Shown here one piece after another: positions 41,385-49,823 of a stretch of DNA of 64,000 bases. The DNA is from Azospirillum rugosum. GTDB lineage: Bacteria; Pseudomonadota; Alphaproteobacteria; Azospirillales; Azospirillaceae. The stretch is from the NCBI RefSeq assembly GCF_017876155.1, contig NZ_JAGINP010000011.1:124001-188000 (forward strand), given 5' to 3'. How positions within the stretch are numbered: the first letter of the stretch is position 1; each line of letters opens with the position of its first letter. The notes beneath the pieces are model-generated. The model was not told the DNA's origin, did no database searches, and saw nothing but the letters and a program-made list of their open reading frames with translations. The position numbers and the translations under genes are program-made.

Positions 41385-42461
41385 TCAGTTCCGGACCGAA
41401 CGCCCTTTCAGCTTGAAAACATAGGTAATGACTTCCGCCACGGCGCGATAGTGCTCGGACGGAACCTCCTCGTCGATATCGCATGCGGCATAGAGCGCAC
41501 GGGCGAGCGGGGGGTTCTCCATCACCGGAACGTCATTCTCCTTGGCGATTTCGCGGATCCGGAAGGCGACGGCGTCGGCGCCCTTGGCCACGACCATCGG
41601 CGCGGACATGGACGAGGAGTCGTATTTCAGCGCGACGGCGAAGTGGGTCGGGTTGGTGACCACCACGTCCGCGGTGGGGACCGCGGCCATCATGCGCTTG
41701 CGGGCGCGCTCCATGCGGATCTGGCGGATGCGGCCCTTGACCTGGGGGTCGCCTTCGGCGTTCTTGTGCTCGTCCTTCACCTCCTGCTTGGTCATGCGCA
41801 TCTTCTTGTTGTAGCTGAAGCGCTGCCAGAAGACGTCGGCGGCGGCGAGCACGGTCAGGACCGACAGCACGCCCACGATCAGGCGGAAGGCGAGGCTGTC
41901 CATCTCGCGCAGAAGCAGCATCATGTCGATGCCGATGAAATGCTCGATGCTGCTCATCATCGGCTGGAGGGCCATGTAGGCCACGCCGCCGACCACCGCG
42001 AGCTTCGCCATGCTCTTCAGAAGCTCGACGCCCTTCTGGGCGCTGAACATGTTCATCAGGCCGGGCAGCGGGTTCAGCTTGCTGAACTTGGGCGAGACCA
42101 GGCCCCAGGAGACGTGGAAGCCCTTCTGGGCGATGGTGGCGGCGATGCCGGCGATGCCCAGTAGCAGGATGGGCAGCCACAGCGCCCACAGCGCGTCCTT
42201 CAGGACGCGGAGCAGCAGAAGCCCCACGGAGGCTTGGTCCATGGGGAACTGGTCGACGTTCTCGAAATAGTAGGACAGGCGCGGCACCATCCCCTTCAGC
42301 GTCTTCGGCAGGAACGACGTCAGCAGGACGAGCATGGTGGCGACCAGCAGCCAGTTCGCGACCTCCGGCGACATCGGCCACTGGCCTTCCTCGTGGGCCT
42401 TGTCGAGCTTCTTCTGTGTCGGGTCTTCCGTTTTGGAAGCGTCATCCGCGTCTTCGGACAC
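41385..42461 (-). CDS. flhB: Flagellar export switch protein FlhB
   Basis: A 358-aa inner-membrane component of the flagellar type III export gate that changes export from rod/hook to filament proteins. The N terminus DASKTEDPTQKKLDKAHEEG is diagnostic; four membrane segments follow; the self-cleavage site NPTH is in TNPTHFAVALKYD. The C-terminal cytosolic domain continues PMVVAKGADAVAFRIREIA...ENPPLARALY. It is last of the leftward export/rod genes, 16 bp after fliR and 69 bp before cckA. A separate copy of its C-terminal domain is encoded at 45820-46164. Confidence 0.97.
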   Translation of the reverse strand: MSEDADDASKTEDPTQKKLDKAHEEGQWPMSPEVANWLLVATMLVLLTSFLPKTLKGMVPRLSYYFENVDQFPMDQASVGLLLLRVLKDALWALWLPILLLGIAGIAATIAQKGFHVSWGLVSPKFSKLNPLPGLMNMFSAQKGVELLKSMAKLAVVGGVAYMALQPMMSSIEHFIGIDMMLLLREMDSLAFRLIVGVLSVLTVLAAADVFWQRFSYNKKMRMTKQEVKDEHKNAEGDPQVKGRIRQIRMERARKRMMAAVPTADVVVTNPTHFAVALKYDSSSMSAPMVVAKGADAVAFRIREIAKENDVPVMENPPLARALYAACDIDEEVPSEHYRAVAEVITYVFKLKGRSVRN

Positions 42462-42477
42462 CGGCGTTTCCCCGCGG

Positions 42478-43248
42478 TCAGGTCGGTCTCAGGAAATCGA
42501 CGAAGGTCGATTCGAAGTGGGTCAGCCAGAACATCATCATCGCCGCCAGCGTCAGGGCGAACATGAACAGGCCGATCGCCACCTGGACGGAGGTGAACAG
42601 GAAGAAGACCTGGATCTGCGGCGCCAGCTTGTTCAGCAGGCCGAGCGCCAACGCGAACAGCATGCCGGTGATGAGAAAGGGCGCCGACATCTGCACGCCG
42701 AGCAGGAAGCTCTTCGACACCAGCTGCCCGACGACGTTGGCCATGTCGTCGATGGGGATGGCCCCGCCCGGCTGGAAGGTGGCGTAGCTGTCAACCACCG
42801 CCATGATCAGCAGGTGGTGAAGGTCGGTGATGAACAGCAGCAGCAGGCCCAGCCAGCCCATCAGCGCGCCCGGCAGCGAGCCCTGGGTGGCCATGGCCGG
42901 GTTGAACATCTGCGCGTTGGACAGGCCGGTCTGCAAGGCGATGATGGTGCCCGCCACCTCCAGCGCGCCCATCAGAAGCCGCGCCACGGTCCCGAGGAAG
43001 ATGCCCACCGCCATCTCCCCCACCATCAGCACCAGCAGGCGGAAGACGTCCCCCGGCATCCCCGGCATGCGGTCGCGCAGCACCGGGGCGACCAGCGCGC
43101 TGACGGCCAGCGAGAAGAGGAGGCGCGTGCGGGTGGAGACGAAGGCGTCGCCGATGGTCGGCATCACGCTGAAGGCCGTTCCGACGCGCGCGAACACCAG
43201 CAGCCAGACGAACAGCTGCGCCCCCAGGAACTGTTGGAGCAGGCTCAT
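42478..43248 (-). CDS. fliR: Flagellar export protein FliR
   Basis: A 256-aa integral membrane protein of the flagellar export gate. It opens with FLGAQLFVWLLVFARVGTAFSVMPTIGDAFVSTRTR, typical of FliR, and has about six membrane segments, including VFRLLVLMVGEMAVGIFLG, ALMGWLGLLLLFITDLHHLL and LLGVQMSAPFLITGMLFALALG. The ATG overlaps the fliQ stop (ATGA), showing translational coupling in the order fliQ-fliR-flhB. Confidence 0.96.
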   Translation of the reverse strand: MSLLQQFLGAQLFVWLLVFARVGTAFSVMPTIGDAFVSTRTRLLFSLAVSALVAPVLRDRMPGMPGDVFRLLVLMVGEMAVGIFLGTVARLLMGALEVAGTIIALQTGLSNAQMFNPAMATQGSLPGALMGWLGLLLLFITDLHHLLIMAVVDSYATFQPGGAIPIDDMANVVGQLVSKSFLLGVQMSAPFLITGMLFALALGLLNKLAPQIQVFFLFTSVQVAIGLFMFALTLAAMMMFWLTHFESTFVDFLRPT

Positions 43249-43583
43249 CCGCCGCCGCTGCCGGATAGGCCGCCGCCGGGCAGGTTGCCCGCGTTGGGCA
43301 CCCCGGTGCCGCCCGTGCCGATCGCGACAATGCGGTCGGCGATCTCATGCTCGAAGAAGGCGCGCAGCTCGCCCATCATGAAGGGCGCCAGCAGGATCGA
43401 TAGGCCGAAGACCAGCAGCACCTTCGGCACCATGGCCAGCGTCTGCTCGTTGATCTGCGTCACCGCCTGGAAGACCGAGATGACCGTGCCCACCCCCATC
43501 ATGATGACGAGGATCGGCCCCGCCACGATCACCAGCGTGACGATGGAGGTGCGGCACAGCTCGATGACATCGGTCTCGTTCAT
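43245..43583 (-). CDS. fliQ: Flagellar export protein FliQ with Gly-rich tail
   Basis: A 112-aa protein with the two membrane hairpins of FliQ: VIELCRTSIVTLVIVAGPIL and VPKVLLVFGLSILLAPFMMG, and the conserved QINEQTLAMVPK between them. FliQ is normally about 90 aa; here a tail of about 22 residues rich in Gly and Asn (GTGGTGVPNAGNLPGGG) is added at the C terminus. The ATG at 43583 was chosen over a short upstream extension. It overlaps fliR by 4 bp and is separated from fliE by repeat B1. Confidence 0.94.
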   Translation of the reverse strand: MNETDVIELCRTSIVTLVIVAGPILVIMMGVGTVISVFQAVTQINEQTLAMVPKVLLVFGLSILLAPFMMGELRAFFEHEIADRIVAIGTGGTGVPNAGNLPGGGLSGSGGG

Positions 43584-43605
43584 GGCGGCGCAGCGGTGTG
43601 GTTCC

Positions 43606-43733
43606 AAAAAGCCCTTCTCCCCCCGTGGGAGAAGGGTTGGGATGAGGGGGCGGCCGAAGGCCGGAAACGTAAGCGAAGTCGGCGTTTACCCCTCACCCCA
43701 ACCCCTCTCCCACAAGGGGAGAGGGGCTTTTGG
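43606..43733. repeat. Palindromic repeat family B, copy 1
   Basis: AAAAAGCCCTTCTCCC ... GGGAGAAGGGTTGGGATGAGGG on the left and CCCCTCACCCCAACCCCTC ... GGGGAGAGGGGCTTTTGGGG on the right form a large inverted repeat, each arm also folding into its own CCCTTCTCCC/GGGAGAAGGG hairpin. It sits between fliE and fliQ inside a leftward operon. Related units are at 59962 and 60926. Confidence 0.85.
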
Positions 43734-43760
43734 GGAGAGAAAAGGCAACGCATCAAGCCG

Positions 43761-44060
43761 TCAGATCGGCATGCGCAGGATTTCCTGGTAGGCGTTCAGC
43801 ACCTTGTCGCGCACGGTGGTGACGGTCTGCAGCGTGATCTCGGCGTTGGTCACGGCCTGGACCACGTCGGTCAGGTCGGCCTGCCCGACGGCCGCCATGG
43901 CGGACATCTTCTCGCTGTTCTTCATGGTGCCGATGGCGTCCTTGGCCGTCTGCTCCAGCACGTCGCCGAAGCTGGCGCCGTCGCGCGGGGCGAGGCCCGG
44001 ACCGTTGGTCCGTGCGGCCGTGTTGGCGTAGGCCGCCGCGGCGTTGATGGGGTTGACCAT
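43761..44060 (-). CDS. fliE: Flagellar hook-basal body protein FliE
   Basis: A 99-aa protein that joins the MS ring to the rod. The C-terminal half LTDVVQAVTNAEITLQTVTTVRDKVLNAYQEI with the final LRMPI is the FliE signature. Its length is normal. It lies 38 bp after flgC and 177 bp before fliQ, the gap being filled by repeat B1, which may alter the ratio of the proximal rod proteins to the export proteins. Confidence 0.95.
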   Translation of the reverse strand: MVNPINAAAAYANTAARTNGPGLAPRDGASFGDVLEQTAKDAIGTMKNSEKMSAMAAVGQADLTDVVQAVTNAEITLQTVTTVRDKVLNAYQEILRMPI

Positions 44061-44098
44061 GGGACGGGCTTCCTTCCTCTAAACCAGAACCGGCGGCG

Positions 44099-44509
44099 TC
44101 AGCCGCGGAGAATATCAATGGTGCGCGACAGCATCTGGCGGGCGCTGTCGATGGCGCTCAGGTTCGCCTCATAGGTGCGCTGCGCCTCGCGCATGTCCAT
44201 CGCCTCGATGACGGTGTTCACGTTCGGCATCAGGACGTAGCCGTCGGCGTCGGCCGAGGGGTGCGAGGGGTCGTAGCGCCGCTCGAAGTCCTTCTTGTCC
44301 ACGTCGATCTTCGCCACGCGGACCGTGTCCACGCCCATCTGGCGGTCGAGCGCGTTCTGGAAAGTGACGACCTTGCGCCGGTACGGCAGGTCGCCCGGCG
44401 TTTCTGCCGTGGTGTTGGCGTTGGCCAGGTTCTCCGCGATGACCTTCAGGCGCGTCCCCTGGGCCTTCATGCCGGCCGCGGACACCGCCATCGATTTGTA
44501 GAGGTCCAT
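44099..44509 (-). CDS. flgC: Flagellar rod protein FlgC
   Basis: A 136-aa proximal rod protein: DLYKSMAVSAAGMKAQGTRLKVIAENLANANTTAETPG at the N terminus is the flagellar rod/hook signature, and the C terminus ends with the paired helix ANLSAIDSARQMLSRTIDIL. Its length is normal. Second in the flgB-flgC-fliE set, 39 bp after flgB. Confidence 0.96.
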   Translation of the reverse strand: MDLYKSMAVSAAGMKAQGTRLKVIAENLANANTTAETPGDLPYRRKVVTFQNALDRQMGVDTVRVAKIDVDKKDFERRYDPSHPSADADGYVLMPNVNTVIEAMDMREAQRTYEANLSAIDSARQMLSRTIDILRG

Positions 44510-44547
44510 GCCCCGCCTCCCTCAGCCCGAACCGTCCCGTTGCGCCG

Positions 44548-44952
44548 TCAGCCGCCGCCGCGGATCGCCGATTTGATCATGTTGACCTGCTTCTTGTAGA
44601 GGTTCGTGATGGTCTGGTAGTCCATGCCGGTCTGCCCGACCTTCATCATCTGCTCTTCAAGAACGACGTTGTTGCCGTCCGGCTTCGTCTCGTACGGGTT
44701 GCGGACCCGCTGCTCCTTGTTCAGGCCGCCGGGACCGCGGGTGCCCGCCAGGTGCATGGGGTTGGTCGCCGTCGTCTCCAGCCGGCGGCCGTCGGACAGC
44801 GCGTCCCGGAAGGTGAAGGGCTTCAGGTCCATGCCCTTGTAGTCCGGCGTGTCCGCGTTCGCGATGTTCTGGGACAGCACCTGCTGGCGCTGGGTCAGCC
44901 AGTCCATCTTGCGCGACATCAGCTTGAAGAGGCCGAGATTGCCGAGGTCCAT
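44548..44952 (-). CDS. flgB: Flagellar rod protein FlgB
   Basis: A 134-aa proximal rod protein. LFKLMSRKMDWLTQRQQVLSQNIANADTPDYKGMDL carries the S-Q-N-I-A-N-A-D-T-P flagellar rod signature, and the C terminus DYQTITNLYKKQVNMIKSAI the closing helix. The ATG at 44952 (MDLGNLG) was chosen. It is the first gene of the leftward flagellar cluster; its promoter should lie in the gap shared with the divergent PCu(A)C gene, where no sigma54-type site was seen. Confidence 0.95.
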   Translation of the reverse strand: MDLGNLGLFKLMSRKMDWLTQRQQVLSQNIANADTPDYKGMDLKPFTFRDALSDGRRLETTATNPMHLAGTRGPGGLNKEQRVRNPYETKPDGNNVVLEEQMMKVGQTGMDYQTITNLYKKQVNMIKSAIRGGG

Positions 44953-45146
44953 GGCCCTGTTCCGGATTGCAGGCCCCGCGCGGTTGCGATGGCCCGGATG
45001 CACCAAGTCAGGGTGATCATCGGCTGTTTAAGTTAATGAAGGATGAATGCGTAGGGCCGGACTCGCCCTGGACGGGCTGGTTCAACGTGCTAATCTGCGG
45101 CCGCAGCACGCACCCCGGAAGACCCACGCCCCGGAAGACATACACC

Positions 45147-45713
45147 ATGACCAAGCCCGCCCGCCTCGCCGCCTTCCTTGCCCTGTCCCTGGCCTGCGCC
45201 GCCGCACCGGCGCTCGCCGACGGGGGCGTGTCGGTGACCGCCCCCTGGGCGCGGGCCGCCGCGCCGTCGGCGCGCAACGGCGGCGCCTTCATGGTGGTGA
45301 CCAACGGCGGGACGGAGCCCGACCGCATCGTCGCCGCCCAGACCCCGATCGCGGAGAAGGCGGAACTGCACACCCACCAGATGGACAACGGCGTCATGAA
45401 GATGCGGCCGGTGGACGCCATCGCGGTGGCGCCCGGCGAGCCGGTGACGCTCCGCCCCGGCGGGCTGCACGTCATGCTGCTCGGCCTGAAGCAGCCGCTG
45501 ACCCAGGGCAGCCGTTTCCCGGTGACCCTGACCTTCGCCAAGGCCCCGCCGGTGACCGTCGAGGTGCCGGTGCTGGGCGCCGCCGCCATGGGCCCGGAGG
45601 GCGCCGCCATGACTCACGAGCCCATGCAGCATGGCGCCATGGACCACAACAGCCCGGAGCACGAGGCCATGCACCAGCAGCACATGAAGCAGATGCAGCA
45701 GCAGGGCCAGTGA
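45147..45713 (+). CDS. PCu(A)C-type periplasmic copper chaperone
   Basis: A 188-aa periplasmic protein that carries Cu(I) for oxidase CuA/CuB assembly. It has a signal peptide (LAAFLALSLACAAAPALAD), a cupredoxin-like domain with the copper motif in LHTHQMDNGVMKMRPVD and GGLHVMLLGLKQPL (H-x-M and G-x-H-x-M ligands), and a 35-aa C-terminal tail rich in His and Met (MQHGAMDHN, HEAMHQQHMKQMQ) that looks like an extra copper-binding arm. The ATG at 45147 was chosen. It lies between the two flagellar clusters; ccoG in this window is functionally related. Confidence 0.92.
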   Translation: MTKPARLAAFLALSLACAAAPALADGGVSVTAPWARAAAPSARNGGAFMVVTNGGTEPDRIVAAQTPIAEKAELHTHQMDNGVMKMRPVDAIAVAPGEPVTLRPGGLHVMLLGLKQPLTQGSRFPVTLTFAKAPPVTVEVPVLGAAAMGPEGAAMTHEPMQHGAMDHNSPEHEAMHQQHMKQMQQQGQ

Positions 45714-45819
45714 CCGGCCGGGGGAACGGCCCAGGGGAACGACCGAGACGGCTTCACGCTTCGTTAAGCATGTTCCTCCAGGATGCGCGCAACGACTTAG
45801 GCCATTCGGCAGGAATCCC

Positions 45820-46164
45820 TTGTCCGCGCCGTCCTCCAACCACCGCCCTCCCCCGCGCCGCCCCGTTGCGGTGGCGCTGAAGTATGAGCCGGGCGCGCAG
45901 TCCCTGCCGCGAATCGTCGCCACCGGGAAAGGCCATGTCGCGGACCAGATCCTGGAACTGGCCTTCGCCAACGGCGTGAAGGTGCGCGAGGACGCCGACC
46001 TCGTGCAAGTCCTGTCGGCGGTGGACATCGACAGCGAAATCCCCATCGAGGCGATCGCCGCGGTGGCCGAGATCCTCGCCTACGTCTACCGCGCCAACGG
46101 CACCCTGCCGCCGTCCACTGAATCGGACGACGGCGCGAAGGCACCGGTCGGGGCCGCGCCATGA
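45820..46164 (+). CDS. FlhB C-terminal domain paralogue (FlhX-like)
   Basis: A 114-aa cytosolic protein equal to the C-terminal domain of FlhB without its membrane part: VAVALKYEPGAQSLPRIVATGKGHVADQILELA...IDSEIPIEAIAAVAEILAYVY aligns by eye with the end of FlhB at 41385-42461. The self-cleavage NPTH is missing. Such stand-alone domains occur in several bacteria and can partly replace the FlhB C-terminal fragment after cleavage. The start is TTG at 45820, with AGGAAT before it. It overlaps the next ORF (ATGA) and leads the fliO-fliP group. Confidence 0.88.
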   Translation: MSAPSSNHRPPPRRPVAVALKYEPGAQSLPRIVATGKGHVADQILELAFANGVKVREDADLVQVLSAVDIDSEIPIEAIAAVAEILAYVYRANGTLPPSTESDDGAKAPVGAAP

Positions 46165-46526
46165 CCCCTGCCCTCCTCCACGACATTGCCGCCGTCTCCG
46201 CGGCCCTGGACGAGGCGCGCGCCCAGGCGGAGGCCGGCGCGCCCATCGATCTGGCCGGGCTCGAGTCGCGGGTATCCGAGCTGTGCGCCGCCGCCGAGGA
46301 CCACCGCGGCGGCGCGCTGGCCGAGCCGCTGCGCGCGGAGTTCCAGGCGCTGGTCGCGGCGCTCGACGCGCTGGCCGGGACGCTGGCCCGCCAGCGCGAG
46401 ACGATGGCCGCCGCCGCCGAGGGCCGGCCGGACCCGCACAGCGCCCGCCAACGCGCCGCCTCCGCCTATGGCCGCACCGCCGCGCCGCCCTCCCCCGCGC
46501 CCACATCCGACAAGAAGCCGTCCTGA
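46161..46526 (+). CDS. Hypothetical flagellar-cluster protein, 121 aa
   Basis: A helical, Ala-rich cytosolic protein: LHDIAAVSAALDEARAQAEA ... EFQALVAALDALAGTLARQRETMAAAAEG looks like two coiled-coil helices, then a disordered Pro/Ser tail. No family is recognised; its size, helical build and place recall flagellar chaperones of the FliT/FlgN sort, but this is only by analogy. The start overlaps the FlhB-like gene (ATGA) and the stop is 3 bp before fliO, so it belongs to the export operon. Confidence 0.7.
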   Translation: MTPALLHDIAAVSAALDEARAQAEAGAPIDLAGLESRVSELCAAAEDHRGGALAEPLRAEFQALVAALDALAGTLARQRETMAAAAEGRPDPHSARQRAASAYGRTAAPPSPAPTSDKKPS

Positions 46527-46529
46527 CCC

Positions 46530-46859
46530 ATGGACCTCGATCAGTACATCCGTTTCATCGTCGCCCTGCTGTTCGTCATCGCGCTGATCATGGTGGTGGC
46601 CTGGGTGATGCGCCGCGTCGGGTTCGGCGGGCTGGTGTCCACCCCGTCGCGCCAGCGCCGGCTGGGCGTCGTCGAGGTGCTGCCGCTGGACGGCAAGCGC
46701 CGGCTGGTGCTGGTGCGCCGCGACGACCAGGAGCATCTGCTGCTGCTGAGCGCCTTCGGCGACACGGTGGTGGATGGAGGCATCAGGCCGGGAGGCGGCT
46801 TCCGCGGCGCCCTGGTCGAGGCCGCGGGACCGGCCCAGTCGACGGAGCCCCGGCCATGA
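46530..46859 (+). CDS. fliO: Flagellar protein FliO
   Basis: A 109-aa inner-membrane protein that helps FliP assemble in the export gate. One membrane segment (IRFIVALLFVIALIMVVAWVM) is followed by the short cytosolic FliO domain with RQRRLGVVEVLPLDGKRRLVLVRRDDQEHLLLL, the family signature. Its stop overlaps the fliP ATG (ATGA). Confidence 0.9.
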   Translation: MDLDQYIRFIVALLFVIALIMVVAWVMRRVGFGGLVSTPSRQRRLGVVEVLPLDGKRRLVLVRRDDQEHLLLLSAFGDTVVDGGIRPGGGFRGALVEAAGPAQSTEPRP

Positions 46860-47617
46860 GCGGGCCCAAGCGTCTCGCGCTCGCCGGCGCGCTGGCCCTG
46901 GCCGTCGGCGTCGTCGGCGCCCTGGCGGCCGGCCCGGCCCTGGCCCAGAGCATGACCTTCGACCTGGGCGACGCCGGCGGCACCGCGACCGGCCGCATCG
47001 TCCAGATGATCGCGCTGATCACGGTGCTGTCGCTGGCGCCGTCGATCCTGATCATGATGACCGCCTTCACGCGCATCGTCATCGTGCTGTCCTTCCTGCG
47101 CTCCGCGCTGGGTGTGCAGCAGGTGCCGCCGAACACGGTGATGATGTCGCTGGCGATGTTCCTGACCTTCTTCGTCATGGCCCCGGTGTTCGAGCGCTGC
47201 TACACCCAGGGCATCCAGCCGCTGATCAACCAGGACATCGACGAGATGGAGGCGTTCCGCCGGACCGCCGCCCCCTTGCGCGAGTTCATGCTGAAGCACA
47301 CCGGCGAGAAGGACCTGCGCCTGTTCATGGACATGGCGCGGATCGAGAACGTCCAGGAGGAGAGCCAGACGCCGCTGCAGGTGCTGGTGCCGGCCTTCAT
47401 GATCTCGGAGATCAAGCGCGCCTTCGAGATCGGGTTCCTGCTGTTCCTGCCCTTCCTGATCATCGACATGGTCGTGTCGTCGATCCTGATGTCCATGGGC
47501 ATGATGATGCTGCCGCCGACCATGGTGGCGATTCCCTTCAAGATCATCTTCTTCGTGCTGGTCGACGGCTGGTACCTGATCGCGGGGTCGCTGGCGCGCA
47601 GCTTCGGCACCCTGTAG
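46856..47617 (+). CDS. fliP: Flagellar export protein FliP
   Basis: A 253-aa export-gate core protein. It has a cleavable signal peptide (LALAGALALAVGVVGALAAG...ALAQS), then IVQMIALITVLSLAPSILIMMTAFTRIVIVLSFLRSALGVQQVPPN, the conserved FMDMAR segment, and LVPAFMISEIKRAFEIGFLLFLPFLIIDMVVSSILMSMGMMMLPP. It is separate from fliQ-fliR-flhB, which lie 3.3 kb away on the other strand; in many genomes the four are adjacent. Confidence 0.96.
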   Translation: MSGPKRLALAGALALAVGVVGALAAGPALAQSMTFDLGDAGGTATGRIVQMIALITVLSLAPSILIMMTAFTRIVIVLSFLRSALGVQQVPPNTVMMSLAMFLTFFVMAPVFERCYTQGIQPLINQDIDEMEAFRRTAAPLREFMLKHTGEKDLRLFMDMARIENVQEESQTPLQVLVPAFMISEIKRAFEIGFLLFLPFLIIDMVVSSILMSMGMMMLPPTMVAIPFKIIFFVLVDGWYLIAGSLARSFGTL

Positions 47618-47814
47618 CCCGCATACAGGGGGAAGCGCACATCGTCGCAGGTGAAACGGCCCCGGGACGGGCGGCGCAGCTTGCGCTAGAATTGGCCCCC
47701 GGAAGCGCGTATGACGGTTCGGCCGGTCGCACGCCGCCGCCCGGCATCACGCGCTTTGCTTGAGGCTTCTTCGTCCAGAATCGGACCCCCAACGGACCTC
47801 GCCCCCTTCCTCCC

Positions 47815-49713
47815 ATGTCAGAAACACCCCTGAAAGCCGCCGCTCCCGACACGGGCAAGCTGGCCGCGCTCACGCTCGGCGCCTTGGGCGTCGTCTATGG
47901 CGACATCGGCACCAGCCCGCTGTACACGCTGCGCGAATGCTTCTCGCCCGACCACGGGCTGGCGCTCACCCCGGAGAACATCATGGGCATCATGTCCCTG
48001 GTGTTCTGGGCGCTGGTGATCATCGTGACCGTGAAGTACGTGCTGTTCGTCATGCGGGCGGACAACAAGGGCGAAGGCGGCATCCTGGCGCTGCTGGCGC
48101 TGGCCACCAGCAGCCGCCCGGACGCCAGCGGACGCCTGTCCGGCCTGATGGCCATGGGCCTGTTCGGCGCTGCCCTGTTCTACGGCGACGGCATGATCAC
48201 GCCGGCTGTGTCCGTGCTGGGCGCCGTGGAGGGGCTGGAGGTCGCGGAGCCGGCGCTGGAATCCATCGTGGTGCCGGTGACCGTCTGCATCCTGATCGCC
48301 CTGTTCGCGATCCAGAGCCGCGGCACCGACAAGGTCGGCAAGCTGTTCGGCCCGATCATGGTCGTGTGGTTCGTCACGCTGGGCATCCTGGGCCTGATCG
48401 AGCTGGTCCAGCAACCGCGGGTGCTGATGGCGCTCAACCCGGCCTACGGGGTGGCCTTCTTCCAGAACAACGGCTGGGTCGGCTTCCTGGTGCTGGGCGC
48501 GGTCGTGCTGGCGGTGACCGGTGGCGAGGCCCTGTACGCCGACATGGGCCATTTCGGCCGCCACCCGATCAAGGTCGCGTGGCTGACGGTCGTGCTGCCG
48601 TCGCTGCTGCTGAACTACCTCGGCCAATGCGCGCTGCTGCTGAGCGATCCGGAGGCCGTGCGCAGCCCGTTCTATCTGCTGGTGCCGGAGTGGGGCCTGT
48701 ACCCCATGATCCTGCTGTCCACCTGCGCCGCCGTCATCGCCAGCCAGGCGGTGATCTCCGGCGTGTTCTCGCTGACGCGGCAGGCGGTGCAGCTGGGGCT
48801 CTGCCCACGGCTGGACATCCGCCACACCTCCAGCGAGGAAGGCGGCCAGATCTACATTCCGCGCGCCAACTGGGGCCTGCTGATCGCGATCATCGGCCTG
48901 GTGGTGTGGTTCGGCTCCTCCAGCCGGCTGGCCACCGCCTACGGCATCGCCGTGACCGGCGACATGTGCATCACCACCGTCCTGGCCCTCGTCGTGGCCC
49001 ATCGCCGTTGGGGCTGGAGCGTTCCGGTCTGCATCACGCTGGGGGCGCTGTTCCTGAGCGTGGAGCTGTCGCTGTTCGCCGCCAACGCGGTGAAGATCCC
49101 GCACGGAGGCTGGGTGCCCCTGGCCATCGCCGCCGCCGCCCTGGGATTGATGTCGACATGGCGCCGCGGCCGCGCCGTGCTGGCGCACCGGCTGGCCGAG
49201 GAATCGCTGCCGCTGGACAGCTTCATCAAGCGCCACGCGAAGTCGGGCGAGATTCAGCGGGTGAAGGGCACCGCGGTCTTCATGACGTCGGGCGCCGACA
49301 CCGTGCCGATGGCCCTGCTGCACAACCTGAAGCACAACCAGGTGATGCACGAGCGGATCGTCTTCCTGACCGTGGTGGTGGAGGACGTGCCGCGCGTGCC
49401 CGCCAAGGACCGCGTGCTGCTGGAAGGCTTGGCCGAGGGCTTCTACCGCCTGACCGTGCGCTACGGCTTCTCGCAGGAGCCGAACATCCCCAAGGCGCTG
49501 CGGCTGTGCAAGGCCTTCGGGCTGGAGTTCGACGTGATGACGACCTCCTTCTTCCTGGGCCGCGAGACGCTGATCCCGCGCATCAACCCGCACATGGCGC
49601 TGTGGCGCGAGAAGCTGTTCGTCGTGATGTCCCGCACCGCGGTCAGCGCCACGGACTTCTTCAAGATCCCGCCCAACCGCGTGGTGGAACTGGGCACCCA
49701 GGTGCAGCTGTAG
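47815..49713 (+). CDS. kup: KUP family potassium uptake transporter
   Basis: A 632-aa proton-coupled potassium importer. LGALGVVYGDIGTSPLYTLRECF is the family signature, and about twelve membrane segments follow, with GDGMITPAVSVLGAVEGLEV and GGEALYADMGHFGR as further marks. The C-terminal cytosolic domain has RVKGTAVFMTSGADTVPMALLHNLKHNQVMH. The ATG at 47815 was chosen. It is a single gene, and repeat copy A4 starts 9 bp after its stop. Confidence 0.97.
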   Translation: MSETPLKAAAPDTGKLAALTLGALGVVYGDIGTSPLYTLRECFSPDHGLALTPENIMGIMSLVFWALVIIVTVKYVLFVMRADNKGEGGILALLALATSSRPDASGRLSGLMAMGLFGAALFYGDGMITPAVSVLGAVEGLEVAEPALESIVVPVTVCILIALFAIQSRGTDKVGKLFGPIMVVWFVTLGILGLIELVQQPRVLMALNPAYGVAFFQNNGWVGFLVLGAVVLAVTGGEALYADMGHFGRHPIKVAWLTVVLPSLLLNYLGQCALLLSDPEAVRSPFYLLVPEWGLYPMILLSTCAAVIASQAVISGVFSLTRQAVQLGLCPRLDIRHTSSEEGGQIYIPRANWGLLIAIIGLVVWFGSSSRLATAYGIAVTGDMCITTVLALVVAHRRWGWSVPVCITLGALFLSVELSLFAANAVKIPHGGWVPLAIAAAALGLMSTWRRGRAVLAHRLAEESLPLDSFIKRHAKSGEIQRVKGTAVFMTSGADTVPMALLHNLKHNQVMHERIVFLTVVVEDVPRVPAKDRVLLEGLAEGFYRLTVRYGFSQEPNIPKALRLCKAFGLEFDVMTTSFFLGRETLIPRINPHMALWREKLFVVMSRTAVSATDFFKIPPNRVVELGTQVQL

Positions 49714-49722
49714 GTCTGGAGC

Positions 49723-49809
49723 CGTAGGTTGGGTGGAGCGTCAGCGCAACCCAACACAGCTTCCATGGTGGTGGCTGTTGGGTTGCGCTGCGCTCCACCC
49801 AACCTACGG
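49723..49809. repeat. Palindromic repeat family A, copy 4
   Basis: CGTAGGTTGGGTGGAGCGTC ... GCGCTCCACCCAACCTACGG with inner CAACCCAACA / TGTTGGGTTG. It fills the gap between convergent kup and the GlgE-fusion gene. Confidence 0.92.
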
Positions 49810-49823
49810 ACCTGATGGCGGAC

